Part shown: positions 1 through 7,742 of the stretch, in pieces
Numbering within the stretch: the first letter of the stretch is position 1
How the letters are laid out: each line of letters begins with the position of its first letter
Assembly (NCBI RefSeq): GCF_014695585.1
Contig: NZ_JACJON010000023.1
Location: forward strand, 1 to 57,115
DNA length: 57,115 nucleotides
DNA from: Microcoleus sp. FACHB-831
GTDB taxonomy: Bacteria; Cyanobacteriota; Cyanobacteriia; Cyanobacteriales; FACHB-T130
Direction of reading: 5' to 3'
Notes under the pieces: generated by a model
What the model was told of the DNA's origin: nothing
Seen by the model: only the letters and a program-made list of their open reading frames with translations
The model's database searches: none
Made by a program: the position numbers and the translations under genes

Positions 1-340
1 GACAGTCTGGGTTTGACTGGATCAACTTATTTAAGTCAGCTCGCATCAGAGTCTAATTTCAAGGAAATTTCAGCTCTCTTTAGATTCTCACAACTGATTT
101 AGGATTGCTATATTGAAATCCGTATCGCGATCGCATCCCAGCGATGAGCCTGCACCCATCTCCCCTTTGCCACGATGCTTGTCGGTTAATTTTGTGACTT
201 AACTTAGCTGTAAAAACTTGGTTTCTCAAAGCAACTATCGCAAGCTGCGTTCCTCAGCACAAGCAGCAAGTAGGTTTATTAACTACCCAGAAGAAACCTG
301 GTTTCCCCAACGGCTGACGTTCAGCGTGCCTCACTTTGCC
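1..340. other. Intergenic, no gene seen
   Basis: I find no convincing reading frame here. The stretch holds one HIP1 octamer near 130 and two related short palindromic motifs, one near 220-235 (cttggtttctc) and one near 293-309 (gaaacctggtttcccc). These resemble the interspersed GAAACC/GGTTTC repeats common in filamentous cyanobacteria. It may contain the downstream region of the minus-strand gene that ends at 341. Confidence 0.5.
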
Positions 341-712
341 TCAACGAACTAATACGGATGTTTTAGCACTGTCATTTAGTAGCAGTTTGCCAGTTGCATC
401 CACGCTAAAGTCTTTTCCTGGTATAAATCCATTGCGAATCAACCGCTTGCAGACTGCGACAGAAGCGATCGCTTGGATTTCTTGCAGAATATCAGCAGGA
501 ATCAGATGTTTTATCGTCCAGATAACTGAATCGGCGTCAAACCAGATCACGCGCTCGATACTGACAAGCATTAAACCCGCCACATCTTCTACCGTCATCT
601 GTGTTCTCAGATTGGCTATGAGATCGCCCCCTATTAGGGTGTTACGAGTCATCATCGCCCTAGCCATCTTGCCGATTTCTGTTTCTAACTCTAAAGAATT
701 CATGCTTGGCAC
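341..712 (-). CDS. Hypothetical protein, 123 aa
   Basis: I do not recognise this family. The protein is soluble and helical, with the stretches EIGKMARAMMT and VEDVAGLMLVSIERVIWFDA and a C-terminal half rich in Ile, Ala and Leu. No signal peptide or catalytic motif is visible. I chose a GTG start at 712 because AAGGAG lies at 721-726, eight bases upstream. The in-frame ATG at 703 is 17 bases from that site, and the longer frame from 781 has no ribosome site. No partner gene is adjacent, so its role is open. Coding status is moderately likely. Confidence 0.55.
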   Translation of the reverse strand: MPSMNSLELETEIGKMARAMMTRNTLIGGDLIANLRTQMTVEDVAGLMLVSIERVIWFDADSVIWTIKHLIPADILQEIQAIASVAVCKRLIRNGFIPGKDFSVDATGKLLLNDSAKTSVLVR

Positions 713-1082
713 TTGCGTTTCTCCTTTACAGCGATCGCAATTTTGCCAAGTATACCCAAAGATGTATACAAATGTACCCAAAGAGGGATATCAATGTTAT
801 TTCTTTATGAACTGCCACTCGCTGGCAATTTACTTCCCTTAGAGAAAAAACTCTAAGATACCAAATTGGAGCTGCTAACCCAAGCAGTGTGGGGCGATCG
901 CTGCCATTACGAAAAGGCAGATATGTCAAAAATCTATAACGGGGAATTGTAGCAACGCGCACACCACCGACATCGGCGTTTAAATAAGAGCTTCGCTAAG
1001 TCGATGAGCGCGTATCCCTCAAAGGGGGTGTAGTAGCGATCGCCCAAATTACCCTAGCGATCGCCCAAATCAACTGATTTTT
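713..1082. other. Intergenic with hairpin and HIP1 direct repeat
   Basis: There is no convincing gene. A frame on the minus strand (726-962) lacks a ribosome site and has odd composition. The stretch contains a 7-bp-stem hairpin at 838-857 and two copies of tagcgatcgcccaaat within 1034-1067, which form a short direct repeat built around HIP1. Confidence 0.5.
838..857. repeat. Small hairpin, 7-bp stem
   Basis: CTTAGAG and CTCTAAG face each other across six A residues. It lies upstream of the minus-strand gene that starts at 712. It could be a weak terminator or a chance inverted repeat, and no long T run follows on the plus strand. Confidence 0.45.
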
Positions 1083-1241
1083 CTAAAACCACTTGGGTAA
1101 GGGTGAACTGTCGTCAGAATTTTCACTCTTTGCGATCGCAGCCAAACCGATGTAAGAACCCGCAAGTAGCACAAACGCTGAAACCAGATATGCGTTTTCA
1201 AGCATTTTGAGTGCGGCGTCTAAAGAAATGTAGGTCGTCAT
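1083..1241 (-). CDS. Small single-pass membrane protein, 52 aa
   Basis: This short frame reads ATG to TAG on the minus strand. A GGAAGA sequence sits about nine bases before the ATG. Residues 18-37 form one clear membrane helix (AYLVSAFVLLAGSYIGLAAI). A short polar N-terminus precedes it, and a Ser/Asp-rich tail ending in PLPKWF follows. The architecture is like the small single-helix subunits attached to photosynthetic or respiratory complexes of cyanobacteria, but I cannot match it to a named one. Nothing nearby gives functional context. The clean helix and ribosome site make it more likely real than chance. Confidence 0.5.
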   Translation of the reverse strand: MTTYISLDAALKMLENAYLVSAFVLLAGSYIGLAAIAKSENSDDSSPLPKWF

Positions 1242-1526
1242 GGCTTAGTCTTCCCAGCCCTTGGCTGTCGTTTGTCTTCCTTAATTACTATTACTCCATT
1301 GCGTGACTGTTAAATTCCACCGAGAGATCACTAGATTTACCCTTTTAATGAAATATTTCCTGCGTAGTTACACGGTTATGATTAAACATATATAAATACA
1401 GGAATCATTTCATACCCTGGCTTTACGTGAAAATACTGTGAAATTATATTGAGTAAATCAGCGCGATCGCCGCATGGATATAGGCTCCGGACTTTGTACT
1501 TGCGACTTTTGATTTTTGTTATAGTT

Positions 1527-2474
1527 CTAAATCAAACAACGCTCAATAGTCGCCACTACAGACTGAGAAAGAGCAGAAAGATCGTATCCTCCTTCCAGAC
1601 CAAAAACGATGCGGCGGGTAACTTGCAGACAATAATCGGTGAACAGGCCAAAATCTTGTGGTTGCAAAGAAATCCCCGCTAACGGATCTGCTGCATTGGC
1701 GTCGTAGCCAGCGCTGACAATCAGCAAATCAGGCTGAAAATTCTTTAAAAATGGGATCGCCTTCTGTTCAAATGCCAGTTGATACTCAGCTACCGTGCTG
1801 CTGGGAACCATTGGAACGTTCAGGACGTTGTTATGTTCGCCGCGATCGCTTGCATAACCCGTACCGGGATAACAGGGAGACTGATGCAGCGAACAGTAAA
1901 CAATTTGGGGATGGGTTTCTACTATGTCTTGCGTGCCGTTACCGTGATGCACGTCCCAGTCGAGGATAGCAACGCGATTGATTCCTGGTTGATCGAGAGC
2001 GTAGCGAGCCGCGATCGCCGCATTGGAAAATAGACAAAACCCCATCCCCGTATTAATTGTGGCGTGGTGTCCTGGGGGACGTGCGAGGACAAATGCCGGG
2101 TTGCCAGTTTCTACTACGCGATCGACGCCATCCAACCAAGCATTTACGGCTAGCAAAGCCACATTGTAGCTGCGCGGGGAAACGGGAGTATCCATATCCA
2201 AACCACCGCCGCCACCCAGCGCCAAGTCTCGGACTCGGTTAATATAGCTCTCCTCGTGGATGCTTTGCAGCAGAGGCATCACCGATCGCTTGTCTAGAGG
2301 CGTTGGTAGCTGCCAGTCAATTTGAGATGCCCAAGGAGCATCTTTTAAGGCGTTTACAATAGCAGTTAAGCGTTCTGGTCGCTCTGGGTGATATCGACCA
2401 GTGTCGTGCTTGAGAAACTCATCCGAGTAAATTACAGGCAGCATAATCGGGGAACTGTAGGTAGCAGGATACAT
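1527..2474 (-). CDS. Histone deacetylase-fold family protein
   Basis: This is a zinc hydrolase of the histone deacetylase / acetoin utilisation (AcuC) / acetylpolyamine amidohydrolase superfamily. The family motifs appear in order: HPERPERL near the N-terminus, ARPPGHHAT with the catalytic His pair, LDWDVHHGNGTQ with zinc-binding Asp and His, SLHQSPCYPGTG, SAGYDANAADP with the second zinc Asp, and GLEGGYD near the end. At about 315 residues it has the usual bacterial length. The substrate is not deducible; bacterial members deacetylate proteins, polyamines or small molecules. The start is uncertain: ATG codons at 2474 and 2444 both lack a good ribosome site, and 2444 fits family N-termini better. 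A second member lies at 47061-47978. Confidence 0.85.
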   Translation of the reverse strand: MYPATYSSPIMLPVIYSDEFLKHDTGRYHPERPERLTAIVNALKDAPWASQIDWQLPTPLDKRSVMPLLQSIHEESYINRVRDLALGGGGGLDMDTPVSPRSYNVALLAVNAWLDGVDRVVETGNPAFVLARPPGHHATINTGMGFCLFSNAAIAARYALDQPGINRVAILDWDVHHGNGTQDIVETHPQIVYCSLHQSPCYPGTGYASDRGEHNNVLNVPMVPSSTVAEYQLAFEQKAIPFLKNFQPDLLIVSAGYDANAADPLAGISLQPQDFGLFTDYCLQVTRRIVFGLEGGYDLSALSQSVVATIERCLI

Positions 2475-2530
2475 GACAGACAGCGATCGCTGTTTCTGGC
2501 ATTGTATCCTTACTTACAGCAGAACCTTGG

Positions 2531-2752
2531 CTAATCTCGCGTCAAATCGCCTCTTATATCGCGCATATCGTCAACCATTTCAGGTGCTACAGCAGGATTA
2601 CTCAAAAGTTCTGCTGGTGATAGTTCTTCCAAAGTGTCGATCATGGCGGGAGGATGTTTGATATTTTCCTTAAACACCTCAAGCCGTTTTGCTGTTGCTG
2701 GATCGATTTCTTCGTTCTGCGTTGCGTCTTTAGAAGCTGTTTCCTCGTTCAT
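2531..2752 (-). CDS. Small acidic hypothetical protein, 73 aa
   Basis: The protein is strongly charged, mostly acidic, and predicted helical. It starts MNEETASKDATQNEE and carries a LEELSPAELLSNPAV segment that looks like a short helical motif. GGAAAAAA precedes the ATG. It has no Cys, membrane segment or signal peptide. It lies upstream of, and in the same direction as, the deacetylase-fold gene, with a spacer of about 60 bases, so the two could be co-transcribed. The family is not recognised. Confidence 0.55.
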   Translation of the reverse strand: MNEETASKDATQNEEIDPATAKRLEVFKENIKHPPAMIDTLEELSPAELLSNPAVAPEMVDDMRDIRGDLTRD

Positions 2753-2843
2753 AATTTTTTTTCCAAATTCATTGCATTTATGTAATTCAGCTTAAACTTA
2801 TCCCTCCGAAGCACACACTATCTTGAGGCTTAGATTGGATAAT

Positions 2844-3503
2844 ATGAATTACAGTAAACCTAGCCCGACGTTGCCTACCATACTTGATATGCCCTTTAGC
2901 GATTATAAGAATATTGGCACAGTTGCCAAAGAATATCAAATTAAATATGTCGAAGCTGCCTGTATTGTAGAAACAGAGTTTCCCGTCAATGATTATTTTA
3001 GAGATGAGTTAGCCTTAAATCTGAGAGAGTTAGTAATTGATAATTCGGAAGCTGCTATTTGTGAAAGTCAAATTTATCCTATTTTGCGAGAAGTGTGGAA
3101 GCTTTATCGTAACAACTTCATTTTGTGGAGTCATCAGCCTTTAAATTACGATCCAAAATTGTCTGGCGTTCCTGATTATATTTTGGCAAAGCGATCGCCC
3201 CTGGGAAAAATAATTTTTGATAAACCTTATTTGGTGCTTGTCGAGGCAAAAAAGGACAACTTTGAGGAAGGATGGGGGCAATGTCTGGCGGAGATGATTG
3301 CAGCACAGAAGATTAATAACGAACCGAACCAGACAATATATGGAATGGCATCTAATGGTGGTATATGGCAGTTTGGTAAACTTACTGGGGATGTTTTTAC
3401 TAAAGATATTAATTTTTATACAATTCGAGAGTTAGATAAGCTATTGGCAGCGATAAACTATGTTTTCCAACAGTGTGAATTACAGTTGATCGATCAAAAT
3501 TAA
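2844..3503 (+). CDS. PD-(D/E)XK nuclease-like hypothetical protein
   Basis: This is a 219-aa cytoplasmic protein. The middle contains GVPDYIL followed about 28 residues later by LVLVEAKKDN, which fits the PD...(D/E)xK active-site pattern of the restriction-endonuclease-like fold. A helix with GQCLAEMIAAQ follows, as in that fold. Many cyanobacteria encode such stand-alone proteins and their function is unknown. I do not see a methyltransferase or specificity subunit beside it, so a restriction role is not supported. The ATG at 2844 was preferred to the TTG at 2823, although neither has a strong ribosome site. Confidence 0.6.
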   Translation: MNYSKPSPTLPTILDMPFSDYKNIGTVAKEYQIKYVEAACIVETEFPVNDYFRDELALNLRELVIDNSEAAICESQIYPILREVWKLYRNNFILWSHQPLNYDPKLSGVPDYILAKRSPLGKIIFDKPYLVLVEAKKDNFEEGWGQCLAEMIAAQKINNEPNQTIYGMASNGGIWQFGKLTGDVFTKDINFYTIRELDKLLAAINYVFQQCELQLIDQN

Positions 3504-3595
3504 GGCGATCGCGCATCACTTGCTTTACCTGAAAGAATGATTTAAGCGATCGCCTGTAGGGTGTAGCAAAAAATAGTAATAAGCGTGAGGTTTTA

Positions 3596-4858
3596 CTATT
3601 TCTGAAGCTTCTTAATCTGCGCGGTTGCCTTTTTGTAGTTATCTGTCTGCCAACCCCGTTCGCTAAAATATTTTACAGCTTGGCGATAATCCTGAAGCGC
3701 CCCGCGCGTGTCACTAATTTTAATTTTAGCCTCTGCGCGTCTAAAGTAAGCATCAGCCCAAATATCGGATGAATTAATAGCGCCATCGAAAGCACTACCA
3801 GGAGGAGCAAGGCGGATGAGTTGGGTGTAATCGGCGATCGCTCCTTGATAATCTTTAAGTTCATCGCGCAGATTTGCCCTCCTTCCATACGCCATATATG
3901 ATGGATAGCCTCCGCCAATGTAATCCTTAACGTCGCTTGCATAGCGAATAGCTTCGCTATAATCTGCAAGCCCTTTTTGAGTATCTTTTAGCTTAAGATG
4001 AAGTTCTCCTCTGCTAGTGTAGAGTCTAGCTAATTCGTCAGGTTTAAGGCGAATTGCCTCTGTAAGATCTGCGCTCGCTCCTTTAATATCCCCCTGTTTT
4101 TCACGAATACCCGATCTGTTTAAGTAGGAGTCTGCATTGTTGGGATTTACCCGAATGCTAGTCTCATAATCGGAGATGGCTTGACGTTCTTTGTTTGTAT
4201 GTGCGTAAATTGCCCCTCGCTGGAGATAGGCTTCAGTATATTTAGGATTAAGCCGAATCGCCTCGTTGAAATCAGCGATCGCTTTATCTGCGTCATATTG
4301 GCTGTTGAAAGTCCCCCGATAAAAGAAGGCTTCAGCATTGTTGGGTTGCAAGCTTATTACTTTAGTAAGATCGGCGATCGCCTGTTGAGTATCTGAGTAT
4401 CTATTGGCAATTCCCCGATAGAAATAAGCTTGAACATCGTTAGGGTTACGCTCGATAACTTCGCTAAAATATTGCTGACGGGCATTGTTCAGGATGTCGT
4501 AAGCTGGGTTAAGTTTGGGATGGCGCTGAGACGTTTTAATAGCATCTCCATAGCTGGAATCGAGGCGCAATGCATCTTTAAAATCGGCTAACGCGCCCAT
4601 AGAATCAGATAAACCGCGCTTCGCAAGCCCCCGATAAAGGTAAGCTTCCGCATTATTGGGATTTTGATTAATTGCTTGGTTGAATAGCGCGATCGCTCCT
4701 TGAAAATCTTGTAGTTCCAGCTTCTGCATTCCCTGTTTGTAGAAATCCTCTGCGCTCGTCATTTGCGCGACAAGGTTGGGGGAATGCAATACATTTATAG
4801 TATAATTTATGCTAAGTATGCCAACAAAAGTTCCGAGAATAGCGATTGATTTGTGCAT
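3596..4858 (-). CDS. Exported tetratricopeptide-repeat protein, 420 aa
   Basis: A hydrophobic N-terminal segment (about residues 6-32, ending near VAQM) looks like a Sec signal peptide or anchor. The rest is a run of about nine to ten TPR units with the usual W/Y-G-A-P signature spacing, for example LYRGLAKRG, AIADLTKVISLQPNN and FNEAIRLNPKY. TPR arrays mediate protein-protein contacts; no enzymatic domain is present. It probably acts in the periplasm or thylakoid lumen. The next gene (5089-5988) is a shorter relative in the same orientation, about 230 bases upstream. HIP1 sites fall repeatedly at the AIA codons of the repeats. Confidence 0.8.
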   Translation of the reverse strand: MHKSIAILGTFVGILSINYTINVLHSPNLVAQMTSAEDFYKQGMQKLELQDFQGAIALFNQAINQNPNNAEAYLYRGLAKRGLSDSMGALADFKDALRLDSSYGDAIKTSQRHPKLNPAYDILNNARQQYFSEVIERNPNDVQAYFYRGIANRYSDTQQAIADLTKVISLQPNNAEAFFYRGTFNSQYDADKAIADFNEAIRLNPKYTEAYLQRGAIYAHTNKERQAISDYETSIRVNPNNADSYLNRSGIREKQGDIKGASADLTEAIRLKPDELARLYTSRGELHLKLKDTQKGLADYSEAIRYASDVKDYIGGGYPSYMAYGRRANLRDELKDYQGAIADYTQLIRLAPPGSAFDGAINSSDIWADAYFRRAEAKIKISDTRGALQDYRQAVKYFSERGWQTDNYKKATAQIKKLQK

Positions 4859-5088
4859 GGACTTGATAAATTTAACCTTTAATATCGTTCTCCGCTAGAC
4901 AGACGCGATCGCTATTCCATTTGAGCCATTATTTTAAATGTTTCCAAATTGAACATATCCTCCCTTGCTATCATGGGGATAAATGGGAGACTGGAGACTG
5001 AAATATAAGGTCTGTTCTTTGGAACATTCCTCAGTATTCACCATCTAATCCTTATTTTTGACTCAAATATTGCAGCACAATTTTGTTG

Positions 5089-5988
5089 CTAATTCTGAAG
5101 GTTGAGAATTATAGGCATTATTTGTTCGTAGCCAGATTGGTTAGCTTGCTGCTCGTAAAGTTGCGCTGCTGCTTGCAAATCTTGAAGTGCCCCCGGTTTG
5201 TCTTTCATTTTAACGCGGACAATACCCCGATTGTTGTAAGCAGTAGCATCATTAGGATTGAGATTAATCGCTTCGGTGTAATCGGCGATCGCTCCTTTAT
5301 AATCTTTGATATCGTTACGAGCATTACCCCGGTTGTTATAGGCTAAGGCAAAATTTGGCTGTAGTTCTATCGCCTTAGTGTAATCGGCGATCGCTCCTTT
5401 AGAATCTCCCAAATTGCGTTGGGCAGAGCCTCTATTATTGTAAGCTAAAGCATTGTTAGGTTGTAGTTCGATTGCTTTGTTGTAATCTGCGATCGCTCCT
5501 TGAAAATCTGCTAAATTGCTCCGTGCAACACCACGATTGATGTATGTTTCCGCTAAATCTGGGTTGGCATTAATTGCCCGATCGTAATCGGCGATCGCGG
5601 CTTCAACATCTCCTAAATTGTTAACAGCATTACCCCGGTTATTGTAGGCGAAAGAAATGCTATTATTCCCCCACTGCTGATTAACTTCTATTGCCAGGGT
5701 ATAATCTTCAATTGCCCCTTGTAAATCCTGGCTTGCGGCGCGTGCAAGCCCCCGGTTATAGTAAGCGTCGGAATAGTTAGGATTTATTCTAACTGCTTCT
5801 GTGAAATCAGCGATCGCCCCCGTGAAATCGCCTTTATTAGCTTTTTCCATACCGCCACTAAAAAAGTATTCGGCGTTGTTTTGAGCAAGGATAATGTTTG
5901 GGGAAGGTAAGGCGTAAACTTTAGGGCTAATGCTGGCTAAAGTAGTAGCTAGACCGAAAATGCCGATTGCCAAGTGAAGCTGTTTCAT
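5089..5988 (-). CDS. Exported tetratricopeptide-repeat protein, 299 aa
   Basis: The N-terminus (MKQLHLAIGIFGLATTLASI, then ...VYALPSP) is a typical Sec signal peptide with an Ala-x-Ala-like cleavage region. About seven TPR units follow, very regular, with recurring AYNNRGxAxxxLGDxxGAIADY blocks. It is a relative of the neighbouring 420-aa TPR protein and ends in a similar way (GALQDLQAAAQLYEQQ compared with GALQDYRQAVKYF). It is likely a lumenal or periplasmic scaffold; the partner cannot be named. The repeats are similar enough at DNA level to suggest expansion by unit duplication. Confidence 0.8.
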   Translation of the reverse strand: MKQLHLAIGIFGLATTLASISPKVYALPSPNIILAQNNAEYFFSGGMEKANKGDFTGAIADFTEAVRINPNYSDAYYNRGLARAASQDLQGAIEDYTLAIEVNQQWGNNSISFAYNNRGNAVNNLGDVEAAIADYDRAINANPDLAETYINRGVARSNLADFQGAIADYNKAIELQPNNALAYNNRGSAQRNLGDSKGAIADYTKAIELQPNFALAYNNRGNARNDIKDYKGAIADYTEAINLNPNDATAYNNRGIVRVKMKDKPGALQDLQAAAQLYEQQANQSGYEQIMPIILNLQN

Positions 5989-6231
5989 AGTTTTTTTTAC
6001 TCAATTCTACCTCTATCGGAAGATATAAGGATCGCTATTATCTACATAATTAAACACTTTTAGTGCTGTCAGTATAGTTCTCCTATTAGCGTAAATGCAG
6101 TTAACCCATAGTTAATGCCAATACTTTGTAGCTTAAGATTCACTTTATTATTTAATAAGTAGAAGTTTCACGCCAGATTGCGAGTCATGGCGGAGTATAT
6201 GCTATTTAGCTGCGATCGCTAGGAGACATCT

Positions 6232-7530
6232 GTGTTACCAAAAAAAAGCAATAGCCCCAAGAAAACTCAACATTGGGCGTTTACTCAGCTTTCAGGGCTT
6301 GTAAAGCGTAATCCGTTAATGATTTCGCGCTGGGTTTTACGTTGGGCTATTGTCGGTACTGTTTGTGGCTTATTCGCTAGCTTGTACTGGAATGTCCTAG
6401 AGTTGATGATTCATGGGCTGCAAAAATTTCAGGGGGCGAGTTTACTCATCGTCATGCCACTCGCTGGTTTAGTTATCGGCCTAATTATCCATTTTATGGG
6501 GAATCCTGGCGAAATTGCGGTAATTGTCGATAACATCCACTTTCGCGGCGGAAGGCTGGATGCTCGCAAAAATCCCTCGATGATTCTTGCCTCTTTAGTT
6601 AGCATATCGGCAGGCGGTAGCGCTGGCCCAGAAGCACCGCTGGTACAAGTTACAGGATCTTTTGGTACTTGGGTGGCTGACCGATTAAAACTGGAAGGGG
6701 AAGATCTTAGATCCATGAGTTTGGCGGCGATGGCTGCTGGCTTCACTGCGTTGTTTGGCGCACCTCTTGGCGGTGCTATGTTTGCCTTAGAAATTTTGCA
6801 CCACCAACACGTTTTAGAGTATTACGAAGCGCTAATGCCAGCCATTGTTTCTAGTTGCGCTAGTTATTTGGTTTTTGCCGCAATTACCCATTTAGGAATT
6901 GCACCAACCTGGCATTTTCCCCAGTATGGTTTAACCGAATTTGACGATTTTGGTGCGGCTATTTTGTTTGGGATAATTGGGGCAGCGGCTGGATGGATTT
7001 TTATGAGTATTTTTCGCGGGTGCGATCGCGCTTTTTCTATCCTTCCAGGGCCGATTTATGTACGCACTACAGTAGCAGGTTTGGTACTAGGCATTTTAGC
7101 CGCAAGCTACCCCCTAACTCGCTATTTTGGACATGAGGAATTAGACTCTCTTCTCGATAGTAACTTTCCTGCGTTTTTCCTTATAGCTCTAGCTGCTGCA
7201 AAAATGACCGCAATCGGCGTTACGGTTACTGGCGGTTGGCGCGGTGGGTTTATTATCCCCTTGTTTTTCACGGGTGCTTGTATTGGCAAAGCAGTGGCAA
7301 TGTTAATTCCTGGAGTGAATCCTGCTTTAGCCACAATCTGTACTATGGCTGCGCTTAATGCAGGGGTGACGCGCACGCCTGTGAGTACGACTTTGCTGCT
7401 AGCGAAACTGACTAACATCAGCCCGTTCACGCCAATTTTATTTGCGAGTTTAATTGGCTTTTTTCTGGCTCCCAAAGTGCCTTTAATTACATCTCAACTC
7501 AAGACAAAGCGCAGTGCGATCGCTGAATGA
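6232..7530 (+). CDS. ClC-family chloride channel/transporter
   Basis: This 432-aa membrane protein with about ten hydrophobic segments belongs to the voltage-gated chloride channel (ClC) family. The selectivity-filter motif appears as GPEAPLVQ, where the Glu aligns with the gating Glu of E. coli ClC (GREGP). GAPLGGAMFALE matches the NAPLAGILFIIE block, and GGWRGGFIIP matches the GxFxP block. Two deviations are visible: the residue after that final Glu is Ile where the proton-coupling Glu (E203) sits in E. coli, and the GSGIP motif with the central Ser is replaced by a GNPGE-like stretch. Start: GTG at 6232 with AGGAG six bases upstream. Whether it is a channel or an antiporter cannot be read from sequence. 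Confidence 0.85.
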   Translation: MLPKKSNSPKKTQHWAFTQLSGLVKRNPLMISRWVLRWAIVGTVCGLFASLYWNVLELMIHGLQKFQGASLLIVMPLAGLVIGLIIHFMGNPGEIAVIVDNIHFRGGRLDARKNPSMILASLVSISAGGSAGPEAPLVQVTGSFGTWVADRLKLEGEDLRSMSLAAMAAGFTALFGAPLGGAMFALEILHHQHVLEYYEALMPAIVSSCASYLVFAAITHLGIAPTWHFPQYGLTEFDDFGAAILFGIIGAAAGWIFMSIFRGCDRAFSILPGPIYVRTTVAGLVLGILAASYPLTRYFGHEELDSLLDSNFPAFFLIALAAAKMTAIGVTVTGGWRGGFIIPLFFTGACIGKAVAMLIPGVNPALATICTMAALNAGVTRTPVSTTLLLAKLTNISPFTPILFASLIGFFLAPKVPLITSQLKTKRSAIAE

Positions 7531-7742
7531 ATAGTTATTAGTTGTTAATAGCTAATTGCGGTCTTTTTTCGGGAACCTGGAACCACAAATTATTATCTAT
7601 AAACTTTGGCTAGTGGCAGATAAAAGGCCAAATGTGATAAAATTTTAATATAACTTATCATTCTTTGGAATTAAGGCAGAACTTTTGGCAAGTTTTTGCT
7701 CGATATCTGTCTATATTCTACACTTTTGGAGCTATTTACAGT

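Noticed and set aside
726-962. 78-residue minus-strand frame
   Set aside because: No ribosome site, odd Arg/Leu-rich composition, and it overlaps a hairpin region; I judged it a chance frame.
3600-5990. Regularly spaced repeats resembling a CRISPR array
   Set aside because: Periodicity of about 102 bases is explained by TPR codons in two coding genes; there is no conserved 28-37-base repeat with unique spacers, and no cas gene in the window.
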